43,022 nt of DNA from NCBI GenBank assembly GCA_902627245.1, contig CACOIH010000012.1, forward strand, positions 1 through 43,022, written 5' to 3'. The position numbers and the translations under genes were made by a program. This DNA is from an uncultured Alphaproteobacteria bacterium (lineage in GTDB: Bacteria > Pseudomonadota > Alphaproteobacteria > HIMB59 > GCA-002718135). The notes under the pieces were generated by a model. The model was not told the DNA's origin, made no database searches, and was given only the letters and a program-made list of their open reading frames with translations. Below, piece after piece: positions 17,257 to 26,562 of the stretch; position 1 is the stretch's first letter; every line of letters starts with the position of its first letter.

Positions 17257-18413
17257 ATTAAACTTAAGGCTTTATCTAAGGCTTCTTTAAGATCGTTAAC
17301 ATCTTCTATCCCCACTGAAAGTCTTATCAGAGTATCAGAGATACCTAATTCCTCTCTTATTTTTTTATCAATAGAAGCATGAGTCATAATTGCTGGATGT
17401 TCAATTAGACTTTCAACTCCACCTAAACTTTCAGCTAAAGTAAAGATTTCAATATTTTCAAGAAATTTTCTTGCTGAATTAATATCTCCTTTTAAGTCTA
17501 TGGATACAATACCCCCAAATCCCTTCATTTGTTTTTTTGCCACTTCATGATTTGGATCTGAAATTAAACCAGGATAAAAAACATTATTTACTTTATTGTG
17601 TTTTGATAAGTAATTTGCAATTTCTAATGCGTTATTGTTATGCCTTTCCATTCTTACTGCGAGTGTTTTGATTGATCTAACTAACATGTAACAATCAAAT
17701 GGACTTGGAACAGATCCCACGGCATTTTGAATATATTTAATTTTTTCTGCTAATTCAGAATTATTATTAATAACAAGAGCTCCACCAATTATATCACTAT
17801 GACCGCCTAGATATTTAGTTGAAGAATGAATAATGACATCGGCTCCTTGATTCAGAGGTTGTTGATTATAAGGTGAGGCAAAAGTATTATCACATACAAT
17901 TATGATTTCTCGGTTATTTATATTATTTCTTATTTTTTCAATATCAATTAATTTTAATAGTGGGTTAGAAGGTGTCTCTAACCATATCATTTTTGTATTT
18001 TCTTTTATGTGTCCTTGCCAATTATTATCTTTACTTAAATCAGCATAAGTAACTTCAACATTCTGATTTACTGATTTAATTTTATCAAATATTCTTCTTG
18101 TTCCCCCGTATACATCGTCACTTGATAGAATAGAGTAATTATTACCGAGAGCATCTGATAGAGCTGAAATAGCAGCCATTCCTGAACTAAAAGCAAAACC
18201 AAACTTACCATCTTCTATTTCAGATAATAATTTTTCTAGAACATCTCTTGTTGGATTTCCAGTCCTTGCATATTCATACTTAAAGTCTCCAGGTGATTTT
18301 TGTTTAAAAGTAGAAGAAAGATGTATAGGTGGCATCACAGCACCTGTCGCTTCATCTGCTCCATGACCTGAATGTATAACTTTAGAATTAAATTTTTTAT
18401 CTTTTGTATTCAT
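17253..18413 (-). CDS. Cystathionine gamma-synthase / gamma-lyase
   Basis: A PLP-dependent trans-sulfuration enzyme of about 386 residues. The Schiff-base lysine lies in IHSSTKYLGGHSD, and other motifs are YARTGNPTRDVLE, FSSGMAAISAL and LAESLGGVESLIEHPA. Synthase (O-acylhomoserine plus cysteine to cystathionine) and lyase cannot be separated by eye. I prefer the ATG at 18413, which forms an ATGA overlap with the upstream cysK stop; an in-frame TTG lies at 18425. It is the last gene of a cysE-cysK operon, which points to sulfur amino-acid metabolism. Confidence 0.88.
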   Translation of the reverse strand: MNTKDKKFNSKVIHSGHGADEATGAVMPPIHLSSTFKQKSPGDFKYEYARTGNPTRDVLEKLLSEIEDGKFGFAFSSGMAAISALSDALGNNYSILSSDDVYGGTRRIFDKIKSVNQNVEVTYADLSKDNNWQGHIKENTKMIWLETPSNPLLKLIDIEKIRNNINNREIIIVCDNTFASPYNQQPLNQGADVIIHSSTKYLGGHSDIIGGALVINNNSELAEKIKYIQNAVGSVPSPFDCYMLVRSIKTLAVRMERHNNNALEIANYLSKHNKVNNVFYPGLISDPNHEVAKKQMKGFGGIVSIDLKGDINSARKFLENIEIFTLAESLGGVESLIEHPAIMTHASIDKKIREELGISDTLIRLSVGIEDVNDLKEALDKALSLI

Positions 18414-19414
18414 GCTTTTAACCAATCGGGAATTGGTAAATTTTTTGATCTTAAATACTCAATATTAAACATTTTATCATAATATTTATTAGCATCATCA
18501 CAAAGTATAGTTACAATTTTTTTACCAGGACCTATTTCTTTAGCTAATTTTATTGCACCACAAACATTTACTCCAGAGCTAAGACCTAAAAATAATCCGT
18601 CTGTTTTAATTAATTTATATAACATTTCCATACATTCTTTATCAGTAACATAAAATGACTTATCAACTATGCAATTTTCAAGGTTTTTTGTTACTCTTGC
18701 TTGCCCAATTCCTTCAGTTATAGACTCATCACCTTTTTTTTCAGGAGTGCCTTTTGTGAAATAGTTGTACATTGATGACCCCTGTGAGTCAGTACAACCT
18801 ATAATAATTTTTTTATTAAACGATTTTAATCCTACACTAACACCTGTTATTGTTCCCCCTGTACCTATTGCACAAGTAAATGCATCTACCTTCCCATTTG
18901 TTTGATCATAAATTTCCTTAGCTGTAGTTTTTTCATGAAATTGATAATTTGCTAAATTTTCAAATTGACCTGCCCAAAAAGTTTTTTTTCCAGTTTGTTT
19001 TTCTAATTCTATTGCTAATTTTTGTGATACTCGCTGATAATTGCCAGGATCTGAATATGGTTTGGCATCAACTAAATGAAGTTCAGCACCCATATTTTTA
19101 AGTATATCTCTTTTCGAAGGTACAGTCACATTTGGCATTACTACTTTTAATTTATAATTTCTAGCATTACATACTAATGCTAAACCTATACCAGTATTAC
19201 CAAAAGTACCTTCAACAACTGTTCCACCAGGTTCAATTAGTTTTTTTTCTTCAGCATCAAGTATTATACCCAAAGCTGTACGATCTTTGACTGATCCTGC
19301 TGGATTTAAAAATTCTGCCTTACCATAAATTTCACAGCCAGAAACTTCAGATGGATATTTTAGTTTTATTAAAGGTGTATTACCAATGAGATCGGTAATA
19401 TTATTGGTTGTCAT
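18410..19414 (-). CDS. cysK: Cysteine synthase (O-acetylserine sulfhydrylase)
   Basis: Joins O-acetylserine and sulfide to give cysteine. The 334-residue fold-type II PLP protein has its lysine in [11 protein letters not shown], the substrate loop [12 protein letters not shown] (Phe where many CysK have Ser) and the phosphate loop GTGGTITG. The long C-terminal segment [14 protein letters not shown]...LPIPDWL is shared with an alphaproteobacterial/fungal branch. The ATG at 19414 is preferred over a TTG at 19417. It overlaps cysE by 14 bases, the gene that makes its substrate. A cystathionine beta-synthase-type activity is an alternative. Confidence 0.87.
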   Translation of the reverse strand: MTTNNITDLIGNTPLIKLKYPSEVSGCEIYGKAEFLNPAGSVKDRTALGIILDAEEKKLIEPGGTVVEGTFGNTGIGLALVCNARNYKLKVVMPNVTVPSKRDILKNMGAELHLVDAKPYSDPGNYQRVSQKLAIELEKQTGKKTFWAGQFENLANYQFHEKTTAKEIYDQTNGKVDAFTCAIGTGGTITGVSVGLKSFNKKIIIGCTDSQGSSMYNYFTKGTPEKKGDESITEGIGQARVTKNLENCIVDKSFYVTDKECMEMLYKLIKTDGLFLGLSSGVNVCGAIKLAKEIGPGKKIVTILCDDANKYYDKMFNIEYLRSKNLPIPDWLKA

Positions 19415-19976
19415 CAATATCTCTTACACCATATGGTTTAAATGATGTATCTTTGTTAATACTAATATTTTTAACTGGGTTACCAACCATTGTAGCATGT
19501 GCTGGAACATCTTTTAACACAACGGCATTAGCACCAACTCTTGCACAATGTCCAATTTTAATCGGCCCAAGTATACTTGCTCCACAACCAATAATTACAT
19601 TATCTTCAACAGTAGGATGACGTTTTGTATTTCTTTGTTTTGAAGATTCTTCTGCTGGACTAATACCACCAAGTGTCACTCCATGGTATAAAGTAACATT
19701 ATCTCCAATTTCACTTGTTTCTCCAATTACTGTACCCATTCCATGATCAATAAATAGGTTTTTACCAATATTTGCAGCAGGATGAATTTCAATTCCTGTA
19801 AGAAATCTACTAAATTGAGAAACAATTCTAGCTAAAGTGTAAAGGTTTAAATTCCATAATTGATTTGCAATCCTATGAAAGAAAACTGATTTAACTCCAG
19901 GATATGTTAAAATGATGCTAAGTTTGCTTTTTGCAGCAGGATCCCTTTCAATTATAGATTCTAGATATTCAGTCAT
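19401..19976 (-). CDS. cysE: Serine O-acetyltransferase
   Basis: Makes O-acetylserine from serine and acetyl-CoA, the first step of cysteine synthesis. The 191-residue protein has an N-terminal helical region and a left-handed beta-helix built from hexapeptide repeats ([19 protein letters not shown] onward). Motifs include [25 protein letters not shown] and [18 protein letters not shown]. It is the short EpsC-like form. First gene of the cysE-cysK-cystathionine operon, with a 9-bp inverted repeat directly upstream. Confidence 0.94.
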   Translation of the reverse strand: MTEYLESIIERDPAAKSKLSIILTYPGVKSVFFHRIANQLWNLNLYTLARIVSQFSRFLTGIEIHPAANIGKNLFIDHGMGTVIGETSEIGDNVTLYHGVTLGGISPAEESSKQRNTKRHPTVEDNVIIGCGASILGPIKIGHCARVGANAVVLKDVPAHATMVGNPVKNISINKDTSFKPYGVRDIDDNQ

Positions 19977-19979
19977 AAT

Positions 19980-20007
19980 AAATAAGTAGTTATTAAAATA
20001 CTTATTT
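19980..20007. promoter_or_regulatory. Inverted repeat upstream of cysE
   Basis: AAATAAGTA (19980-19988) and TACTTATTT (19999-20007) form a perfect 9-bp inverted repeat with a 10-base spacer, 4 bases upstream of the cysE ATG. It could be an operator for the cys operon or an mRNA hairpin. The AT-rich context raises the chance of a random match. Confidence 0.35.
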
Positions 20008-20061
20008 CAATCAATATTAAACTAGGCAAAATGTATAAAAACCCTATAAAATATAGAAAAA

Positions 20062-20448
20062 ATGAATTTTCAAACAAAAGTTTATTACGAAGATACAGAT
20101 GCAACGGGTAGAGTATATCATTCAAATTACTTAAATTATTTAGAAAGAGCCAGAACTGAATACATTTATAATTTAGGATACAATCATAATGCATTATTTA
20201 AAAAGTATGATCTTTATTTTGTTGTAAAAAAAATTAATATTGATTTTAAATCTTCAGCTAAATTTGAAGATATTTTAAATATTAAATCAAAAGTTTTAGA
20301 ACTCACAAAATATAAAATTATTTTTAATCAACAAATACTTAGAAATGAAATGTTGTTAATTGAAGCAGAAGTCGTCATAGTATCTATTAACTCAATGGGT
20401 AAGTTAATAAAGATTCCCGACGAAATGATAAATAAATTAGAGATTTAA
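20062..20448 (+). CDS. ybgC: YbgC-type acyl-CoA thioesterase (hotdog fold)
   Basis: 128 residues of the 4-hydroxybenzoyl-CoA thioesterase-like hotdog family. The active-site segment is YYEDTDATGRVYHSNYLNYLE, with the conserved Asp and the G-x-V-Y/F-x-x-x-Y pattern. It hydrolyses short acyl-CoA or acyl-ACP thioesters. In many Gram-negatives ybgC heads the tol-pal cluster; here none of the tol genes is adjacent. It is divergent from cysE. Confidence 0.85.
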   Translation: MNFQTKVYYEDTDATGRVYHSNYLNYLERARTEYIYNLGYNHNALFKKYDLYFVVKKINIDFKSSAKFEDILNIKSKVLELTKYKIIFNQQILRNEMLLIEAEVVIVSINSMGKLIKIPDEMINKLEI

Positions 20449-20468
20449 TAGTAATTTTATAAATATAT

Positions 20469-20487
20469 TTAGATATTTCATATCTAA
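20469..20487 (+). other. Short hairpin before the BASS transporter gene
   Basis: TTAGATAT (20469-20476) and ATATCTAA (20480-20487) pair perfectly around a 3-base loop, 14 bases upstream of the ATG at 20502. No U-run follows, so it is not a usual terminator. It could affect mRNA stability or be a chance AT-rich palindrome. Confidence 0.3.
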
Positions 20488-20501
20488 TGATAAAATAAAT
20501 A

Positions 20502-21338
20502 ATGGGAATAATTACTGATGTTGTGCTTCCATTAGCACTAGCTTTTATAATGTTTTCACTTGGCTTAGGTTTAAGTATAAGTGATTTTACAAGAGTTTTT
20601 TTTAAACCTAAAGAATTTCTTGTTGGACTTTTTTCTCAAGTAATTATTCTTCCCATAGTCGCTTTAGTAATAGTTTCTATTTGGCCATTATCACCAGAAA
20701 TTGCTATTGGTGTAATGATAATTGCTGCTGCACCAGGCGGAGTAACATCAAATGTTTTAACATCTTTTGCTAAAGGTGATGTTGCACTCTCTATTTCATT
20801 GACAGCTGTAATTAGTATTTTATGTGCTGTTACTATTCCAGTTGTTTTATTCGTTTCTTTATCATTACTAGGTGATGTTAATGCTGGTGATGGAGGATCT
20901 ATATTAAATATCGCTTTTAGAATGTTTCTCATCGTTACAGTGCCAGTTATTATCGGTATGATATCTAGATCTTTTATTAGTTCTTTTGAAAAAATTGCAA
21001 AAAATATTTCAATAGTTCTTTTTGTTTTAGTTTTATTAGGTGCTATTTTAGCAGAAAGAGAAAATATAATATTTTATTTTGCAGAAGCTGGAGCAGTTAC
21101 ATTTATCTTAAATTTAGTAATGATGATCATTGCGTTCTATTTAAGTAAGTTTCTTATTTCTAATAAACCACAACAAAGGGCTATTACTATTGAGTGTGGA
21201 CTACAAAACGGCACTCTTGCAATCGTTGTTGCAAATATATTTTTTGGTGGAGGCATATATTTAATTCCTGCAGCTACTTATAGTTTGATTATGTATTTTA
21301 CCTCTTTAATTTTTATTTATATCTTAAGAAGAAATTAA
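20502..21338 (+). CDS. BASS family (bile acid:sodium symporter-like) transporter
   Basis: 278 residues, nearly all hydrophobic, with about nine or ten helices. The start PLALAFIMFSLGLGLSISDF and the segment AAAPGGVTSNVLTSFAKGDVALS (the crossover region with sodium-binding residues) are typical of BASS proteins, as is ECGLQNGTLAIVVANIFFGG in the second half. Bacterial members carry organic anions such as pantoate or 2-oxo acids; the substrate here is unknown. It converges on the PhyH gene with a 15-base overlap. Confidence 0.88.
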   Translation: MGIITDVVLPLALAFIMFSLGLGLSISDFTRVFFKPKEFLVGLFSQVIILPIVALVIVSIWPLSPEIAIGVMIIAAAPGGVTSNVLTSFAKGDVALSISLTAVISILCAVTIPVVLFVSLSLLGDVNAGDGGSILNIAFRMFLIVTVPVIIGMISRSFISSFEKIAKNISIVLFVLVLLGAILAERENIIFYFAEAGAVTFILNLVMMIIAFYLSKFLISNKPQQRAITIECGLQNGTLAIVVANIFFGGGIYLIPAATYSLIMYFTSLIFIYILRRN

Positions 21339-22121
21339 AACTGGAAAAGTATCACTATCTAAAACTTCATTATCTTTTAATTTTAAATTAGGAAAAGGAG
21401 GGGACATTTCACCTCTTCTTTTAATATATCTAGCATCATCTCCAGTAAATCTAATTGAAAAGGCTCTTCGTCTATTATTTGAATTATTTCCATAAGCAGC
21501 ATGTACTGTAGAATAATTAAAAGCTATTGCATCTCCAAGTTCACAACTCCAAGAAACTATATGATAATTTTCTCTCTCATTTTCTATGTCAGGAATTCTC
21601 TCAAATTCATTATCTTTATGCTCATATTCATGTCCTTTAAATTTTGTTGGAAGAAAAGTTTTATTCCATTTATGTGAACCTTTTACAAATTCCATTGATG
21701 AATTTATTTCTACTTTGTCTAATGGTATCCAGATGCTAACATTATCTCGACCATTAACACAATAATAACCCTGATCTTGGTGCCAAGGACTTCTTTTTTG
21801 AGATCCTTTTTCTTTAATTAGTACATGTTCATGAAATAAATTTACTTTTTTTGATTGCATTAATTTTTTTGCAACTTCTGCTATATTTGAATTAAAAATA
21901 AAATTTTTATATTCTTCTATTTTATTCCAATTACAATAATCATCATAAAATAATTCATTATTGTTTTTGTCTGTTTCATAAACACATTTATATTTACTTG
22001 GATTTTTAAAATTCTTTTCAACTCCTCTTCTTAAAGTTTCAATCCATTTATCGTCTATAACATTTTTTAAAATTACGACTCCATCCTCTTTATATTTGCT
22101 TATGATATCTTCACTAATCAT
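21324..22121 (-). CDS. Phytanoyl-CoA dioxygenase (PhyH) family protein
   Basis: A 265-residue Fe(II)/2-oxoglutarate oxygenase. The metal-binding HxD lies in SPWHQDQGYY, the distal His in NYSTVHAAYGN and the 2-oxoglutarate Arg in RRRAFSIRFTGDD. Members hydroxylate small molecules such as fatty acyl groups, ectoine or alkaloids; the substrate cannot be read here. It is the last gene of a nine-gene minus-strand run, one base after the ABC permease. A functional link with the ABC exporter is possible but unproven. Confidence 0.87.
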   Translation of the reverse strand: MISEDIISKYKEDGVVILKNVIDDKWIETLRRGVEKNFKNPSKYKCVYETDKNNNELFYDDYCNWNKIEEYKNFIFNSNIAEVAKKLMQSKKVNLFHEHVLIKEKGSQKRSPWHQDQGYYCVNGRDNVSIWIPLDKVEINSSMEFVKGSHKWNKTFLPTKFKGHEYEHKDNEFERIPDIENERENYHIVSWSCELGDAIAFNYSTVHAAYGNNSNNRRRAFSIRFTGDDARYIKRRGEMSPPFPNLKLKDNEVLDSDTFPVLISS

Positions 22122-22122
22122 T

Positions 22123-22884
22123 TTAATTTTTAAGTTTATAACCAGTCTTAAAAATATAAGTTATAAATAAGATGCATAAAGTTAAAAATGTTAAAATTGT
22201 TATTAAACTGGTTAATAAACTCACATCTGAAATTTCATAAAAACTCCATCTAAAACCTGAAATAAGATAAAGAATTGGATTTAATAAAGATACATTTCTC
22301 CAGATATCGGGCAGCATATCAATAGAATAGAAAACACCTCCAAGAAATGAAAGTGGTGTGAGCAAAAGAATAGGTATTAAACTTAATCTTTCAAAGTTAT
22401 CTGCAAAAATACCAATTATTAAACCAAATAATGAAAAAGTTATAGATATTAGAAGTAAAAAAAATAGCATTAGTAATGGGTGGCTTATTTCAAGATCAAT
22501 AAAAAACATTGAGGTTGAAATAATAATTAGACCTATTATCATTGATTTTGTTGCTGATGCTCCTACAAATGCTATTACTATTTCAAAACTGGAGAGAGGA
22601 GCGGCAAAAAGCTCTCCAATAGTTTGATTAAATTTTTTAAAAAAAATACTGAAACTTGCATTTGATAATGAGTTTGATAATATTGTAAGCATAACTAGGC
22701 CTGGTAATATAAATGAACCATAATCAATACCGTTAATGTTAGATATTCTTGAACCAATTGCACTACCAAATACTAAAAAATAAAGAGATGTCGTTAAAAT
22801 TGGACTAAGAATTGACTGAATTATTGTTCGAAAAAATCTTTTTAATTCAAAATAATAAAGACTATAAATTCCGCGATAATTCAT
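22123..22884 (-). CDS. ABC-2 type exporter permease
   Basis: 253 residues with about six transmembrane helices and the ABC-2 pattern: an N-terminal cytoplasmic segment LYYFELKRFFRT, the helix region PILTTSLYFLVFGSAIG and the late segment LLTPLSFLGGVFYSIDMLP. It resembles E. coli YadH. Its start lies inside the upstream ATPase gene (23-base overlap), so the two form an exporter of the YadG/YadH type. The substrate is unknown. Confidence 0.9.
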   Translation of the reverse strand: MNYRGIYSLYYFELKRFFRTIIQSILSPILTTSLYFLVFGSAIGSRISNINGIDYGSFILPGLVMLTILSNSLSNASFSIFFKKFNQTIGELFAAPLSSFEIVIAFVGASATKSMIIGLIIISTSMFFIDLEISHPLLMLFFLLLISITFSLFGLIIGIFADNFERLSLIPILLLTPLSFLGGVFYSIDMLPDIWRNVSLLNPILYLISGFRWSFYEISDVSLLTSLITILTFLTLCILFITYIFKTGYKLKN

Positions 22885-23797
22885 TTCTATTTTCCTCTAC
22901 TAGTTTTATAAATATTTCTTCTAGACTACTTTCTTCAGTAGATAAGTCTTTGACTGAATAGTTATTATTTTTTAAAAAATTTAATACGTCATCAATTTTA
23001 TTATGGCCGTTAGCACTATTGAATCTAAAAAATAGATTGCCATTTCCGTTAATTTCTACATTTAATTTTTTTAAACTATCTGGAAGATTATCTATTTTTT
23101 CATTTAATTTTATATGAATTTTCTTCTCTCCCATTTTTTTTAACAACTCTGAAGTTTCATCAACTAAAATAATTTTACCATTATTTATAATAGCTACTCT
23201 ATCTGCAAGTTCTTGAGCTTCATGAATATAATGAGTCGTTAGAATTATAGTAATTCCTCTTTGTTTTAATCTTTTAACGACTTCCCAAAAATCTTTACGT
23301 AGTTCAGGGTCAACTGAAGCTGTAGGTTCATCTAAAAATAATATTTTTGGTTGATGAGAAAGGGCTTTTGCTATTAATACTCTTCGTTTCATACCACCTG
23401 ATAATTCTCTTAGTTTATTTTCTTTTTTGTCAAACAAAGATAATTCTTTCATCAAATCTTCTATATATTGATTATCTGGAGCTTTACCGTGAATACCTCT
23501 TGAGAAATTAATATTATCAATAACTTTTTCAAATTGTTCAAGGTTTAACTCTTGTGGAACTAAACCAATAAGGGTTTTAGCTTTTCTCCAATTTTTAATT
23601 ACATCATACCCATCAACACTTATATTACCGCTATCAAAATTTACTACGCCACAAATACTATTTATTAATGTAGATTTACCAGCTCCATTAGGACCTAGAA
23701 GAGCAAAAATTTCTCCTGATTTTACACTAAGATTAACACCATCTAGTGCTTTATATGAATAATTATATGTTTTGGTAACATTCTTTATTTCAAGCAT
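22862..23797 (-). CDS. ABC transporter ATP-binding protein
   Basis: 311 residues. Walker A is GPNGAGKST, the signature is LSGGMKRRVLIAKAL, and Walker B is ILFLDEPTASVDP, followed by the H-loop (TTHYIHEA). A C-terminal extension of about 80 residues after residue 230 is typical of YadG/CcmA-like exporters. It pairs with the ABC-2 permease downstream. Confidence 0.94.
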   Translation of the reverse strand: MLEIKNVTKTYNYSYKALDGVNLSVKSGEIFALLGPNGAGKSTLINSICGVVNFDSGNISVDGYDVIKNWRKAKTLIGLVPQELNLEQFEKVIDNINFSRGIHGKAPDNQYIEDLMKELSLFDKKENKLRELSGGMKRRVLIAKALSHQPKILFLDEPTASVDPELRKDFWEVVKRLKQRGITIILTTHYIHEAQELADRVAIINNGKIILVDETSELLKKMGEKKIHIKLNEKIDNLPDSLKKLNVEINGNGNLFFRFNSANGHNKIDDVLNFLKNNNYSVKDLSTEESSLEEIFIKLVEENRNELSRNL

Positions 23798-23805
23798 ATT
23801 GTCTG

Positions 23806-24990
23806 TTAAAATATTTCTTTTAAAATTGTTGGTATATTCTGTTTAAATTTAAAATAACCTTTTTTTGAAAAAACCCAACTAGAAATATCATATTTTCTAT
23901 TAAATTTTATAAAGTTAATATTTGGGTATTTTTTTATTATTTTTTTATAAATCTTTTTCCAATTACCTTGAGTTACATATGGTAAATATATTTCCTTAAT
24001 ATTATTATCATTTATCCAAATATCTAAATCCTCGTAATAAGTTTTAAAGCTTTTTTTTATTTCAATATCTTCGTAAAAAATATCATCATTTATTGATGAA
24101 TTTGTCAAATTTCTTACATGATCAAGTACCTTATCGCTAAATAAGTGATCATTATAATCTTGTGTTGGATATCCTATAAATGCACAACAATTAGTAATAT
24201 TTAAATCTTTTAAAATGTTAATTTCATCTGTTGGTATAATCATATAATCTATATCAATTGGATTAGAAATTTCAAATGTCTTTAGTTCAGTGATCCTGTA
24301 ATCTTTATTCTCAAATAATGGTTCAGCTGTTTCATTTAATATTTCATTATCCTTAAGTTTTATTTTACTATATTTTTCTATGTTATCTTTTCTAGCTATA
24401 TAATTCTTGCCTTTTGTTTGAATACCAGCACACCAACGCCAACTGAGTAAATTTGATGCCGTATCACCATCAAGGAGATTCTGCATAAAAAAATCAGCAC
24501 CAAGTTGCCATGGTAGTTTTAATGTAAAAATCCAAATTGATGAAAACCACATTCTAATATGATTGTGAAGATAGCCGTTATTTTTTAAATCATTTACCCA
24601 ATTATTAAAAAAGGAAAAATTTGTATTTGCGTTAATAGCGTTTAAATAATATTTTTTGTTTTTAAATTCATTATAAAGATTATTTTTCTCATTTATATAA
24701 TCAGTATAAACTTCTGGTCTATGTTCTAACCAACCTTTCCAGTAAGTCCTCCAAAATATTTCTTGGATATATTTTTCAGCTTTGTGTGGACCATGTATTT
24801 CTAAAACTTGTTTTAAAACTTTTTCCTCTGAAATAGCTCTATACCTAATGTATGGAGATAGAAGGGATGTCGTATTTTTATTTGTTTCAAAATCAACAGA
24901 ATAATTTCTCTTTCTCTCATAATAGCTTCCTGTATTTGGTAAATAAGAAATAAGTTTGTTTTCAGCTTCGCTGATACTTGAAGTAAACAT
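23806..24990 (-). CDS. Cryptochrome/photolyase-like FAD-binding protein
   Basis: 394 residues. Residues about 1-215 match the helical FAD-binding domain of photolyases: LLSPYIRYRAISEE, IFWRTYWKGWLEHRP, LHNHIRMWFSSIW and DGDTASNLLSWRWCAGI. The N-terminal antenna-binding alpha/beta domain that normally precedes this is missing. The C-terminal half (residues about 235-394) has alternating predicted strands and helices and ends with WVFSKKGYFKFKQNIP, reminiscent of part of an antenna domain in swapped order. Light-driven DNA repair or blue-light sensing is possible. A homologous family exists in marine Alphaproteobacteria, as I recall. Confidence 0.78.
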   Translation of the reverse strand: MFTSSISEAENKLISYLPNTGSYYERKRNYSVDFETNKNTTSLLSPYIRYRAISEEKVLKQVLEIHGPHKAEKYIQEIFWRTYWKGWLEHRPEVYTDYINEKNNLYNEFKNKKYYLNAINANTNFSFFNNWVNDLKNNGYLHNHIRMWFSSIWIFTLKLPWQLGADFFMQNLLDGDTASNLLSWRWCAGIQTKGKNYIARKDNIEKYSKIKLKDNEILNETAEPLFENKDYRITELKTFEISNPIDIDYMIIPTDEINILKDLNITNCCAFIGYPTQDYNDHLFSDKVLDHVRNLTNSSINDDIFYEDIEIKKSFKTYYEDLDIWINDNNIKEIYLPYVTQGNWKKIYKKIIKKYPNINFIKFNRKYDISSWVFSKKGYFKFKQNIPTILKEIF

Positions 24991-25001
24991 TTTGTTAATA
25001 T

Positions 25002-25388
25002 TTAATCGTCTTGTTTGTTTATAGATTTTCTATTTAAGATTTCCATGTGTCGAACTCTAAGAACAACAATTGCTATAGCTAAAATTAAGATTGCTACTGA
25101 TTCATAAACATAAGCTGATGGCTCAACATCTTTTCTTCCCATAATTATTAATCTGGCTAAAGCAGTCATAGCTATGAATAATGGGTAACTCATCCTAATA
25201 ACTTTAGAAACCCAATACTCTTTAATCATGCCAATAATTTCGATATAGATAAAAAGTAAAAGTATGTCAGCAAGCGTAACTTTGAGATTAATTATCATTT
25301 CTTGTATTTCCATACCAATTGCAATAACAGTGCACACAATAAGAATTGATAGAACAATTTTTTCTAATATTTCAAAGTTACTATTCAT
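25002..25388 (-). CDS. psiE: PsiE family membrane protein
   Basis: 128 residues with four hydrophobic helices. The segment ADILLLFIYIEIIGMIKEYW followed by PLFIAMTALARLIIMGRK is characteristic of phosphate-starvation-inducible protein E. Its molecular function is not established. It lies in the long minus-strand run between the DCC protein (touching) and the photolyase-like gene (11 bases). Confidence 0.82.
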   Translation of the reverse strand: MNSNFEILEKIVLSILIVCTVIAIGMEIQEMIINLKVTLADILLLFIYIEIIGMIKEYWVSKVIRMSYPLFIAMTALARLIIMGRKDVEPSAYVYESVAILILAIAIVVLRVRHMEILNRKSINKQDD

Positions 25389-25751
25389 TTATAATCTTTC
25401 TAGTTTATTTAATTGATTCTTGTTCTTATAAAATAGAAATAGTGCAAAAATTTCATATAAAAACCATGCTAATTGATAAATTAGAGGCTTTCTTACTAAA
25501 ATAGCCAAAAAACGATATCTTGGTATCTCAGACCATAGCTCTATAAAAGCATCCACTCCCTGATAAATTTTATCTTTTTTCTTAACATGCAGTCTTCTGA
25601 GAAGGTTTTTGGCACTAATTTTTGTTTCTTTTTTTGCATTGCTATTGGTTGATATATCAACCCAATCTATATTTTTAGTAATTTTTTTATAATGGTCTAT
25701 TTCAAGCTTACAAACACTACATGCATTATTAAAATAAACCTTACAACTCAT
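25389..25751 (-). CDS. DCC-family thiol-disulfide oxidoreductase (DUF393)
   Basis: 120 residues. The N-terminus VYFNNACSVCKLEI has the CxxC of the DCC family (usual D-x-x-C-x-x-C, here N-A-C-S-V-C). The C-terminal half is basic and weakly hydrophobic (RFLAILVRKPLIYQLAWFLYEIFALFLFY), consistent with membrane association. Members are thioredoxin-fold proteins of unclear role. It sits immediately upstream of psiE in the operon order. Confidence 0.75.
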   Translation of the reverse strand: MSCKVYFNNACSVCKLEIDHYKKITKNIDWVDISTNSNAKKETKISAKNLLRRLHVKKKDKIYQGVDAFIELWSEIPRYRFLAILVRKPLIYQLAWFLYEIFALFLFYKNKNQLNKLERL

Positions 25752-25765
25752 AGGTAATACTTAAG

Positions 25766-26560
25766 TTAAATATATTCAAATTCAATTAATCCAAGTTTAC
25801 CAAAATCAGCTTTAATTCTAGTTCCAGTATTTAATCTATAAGCTTTTGTGCATGAACCTGATGAAATAAATTGATGTTTTAACATTGGTTCTCCTTTTTT
25901 ACATAAGGTGTTAATTAACCATAAAACTGCATTCAAAGGATTTTCAAGAACATTATTTGTATTACCTTTTTCCTGCAGCTTATTATCAATAAAAAAAGAA
26001 ACTTCAAAATCAGTTAAATCAATTTCATCAATATTATATATTTTATCATTATAAATCCAATAATCTGATGCACCATTAGTGGAAACAAGATTAATTGCCC
26101 CAATATCTGTTAGTGGTTTTTTGAATCTGAAGTCAACAATCTCAATTGAACATAATATTCCATCTAATAAGCTTTTTATATTATCTATAGAGTAGGGTGC
26201 CTTAGAAATATCTATATCGTCTTTTATTCTAAAACTTATTTCAGGTTCTGCAAATGGCTCAAAAAAATATTTTGAATTTAATTTTTCTACATTTTTTAAT
26301 GAATATTTACTAAATAAATTTCCATAAAAAGGTTCAGTTACATTCATCTGAGTCTGTGCTGCTTTAGAAGTACATCCAATTTTTTTACCAATACAAATAT
26401 TATTTTTCAAACTTAGATAATGAATTTTTAATTCATCTTGTATTTTATAAGCGTCATCTAAATTTTTCGGTTGTAGATGGTTAAGGTTATCTAATCCGGT
26501 TTTATTTAATTTATGATCAAATAAGATTCTAGATGCTTCTATTATTTGTTGTTTTTTCAT
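25766..26560 (-). CDS. MhpD-like 2-oxopent-4-enoate hydratase family protein
   Basis: 264 residues related to 2-hydroxypenta-2,4-dienoate hydratase and 4-oxalocrotonate decarboxylase. Visible motifs are IGKKIGCTSKAAQ, FFEPFAEPEISFRI (metal-binding Glu residues) and GAINLVSTNGASDYW. The C-terminal segment GSCTKAYRLNTGTRIKADFG is also typical. The substrate need not be aromatic; no ring-cleavage gene is nearby. It starts 2 bases downstream of the sulfotransferase-like gene and may act in the same pathway. Confidence 0.8.
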   Translation of the reverse strand: MKKQQIIEASRILFDHKLNKTGLDNLNHLQPKNLDDAYKIQDELKIHYLSLKNNICIGKKIGCTSKAAQTQMNVTEPFYGNLFSKYSLKNVEKLNSKYFFEPFAEPEISFRIKDDIDISKAPYSIDNIKSLLDGILCSIEIVDFRFKKPLTDIGAINLVSTNGASDYWIYNDKIYNIDEIDLTDFEVSFFIDNKLQEKGNTNNVLENPLNAVLWLINTLCKKGEPMLKHQFISSGSCTKAYRLNTGTRIKADFGKLGLIEFEYI

Positions 26561-26562
26561 TA

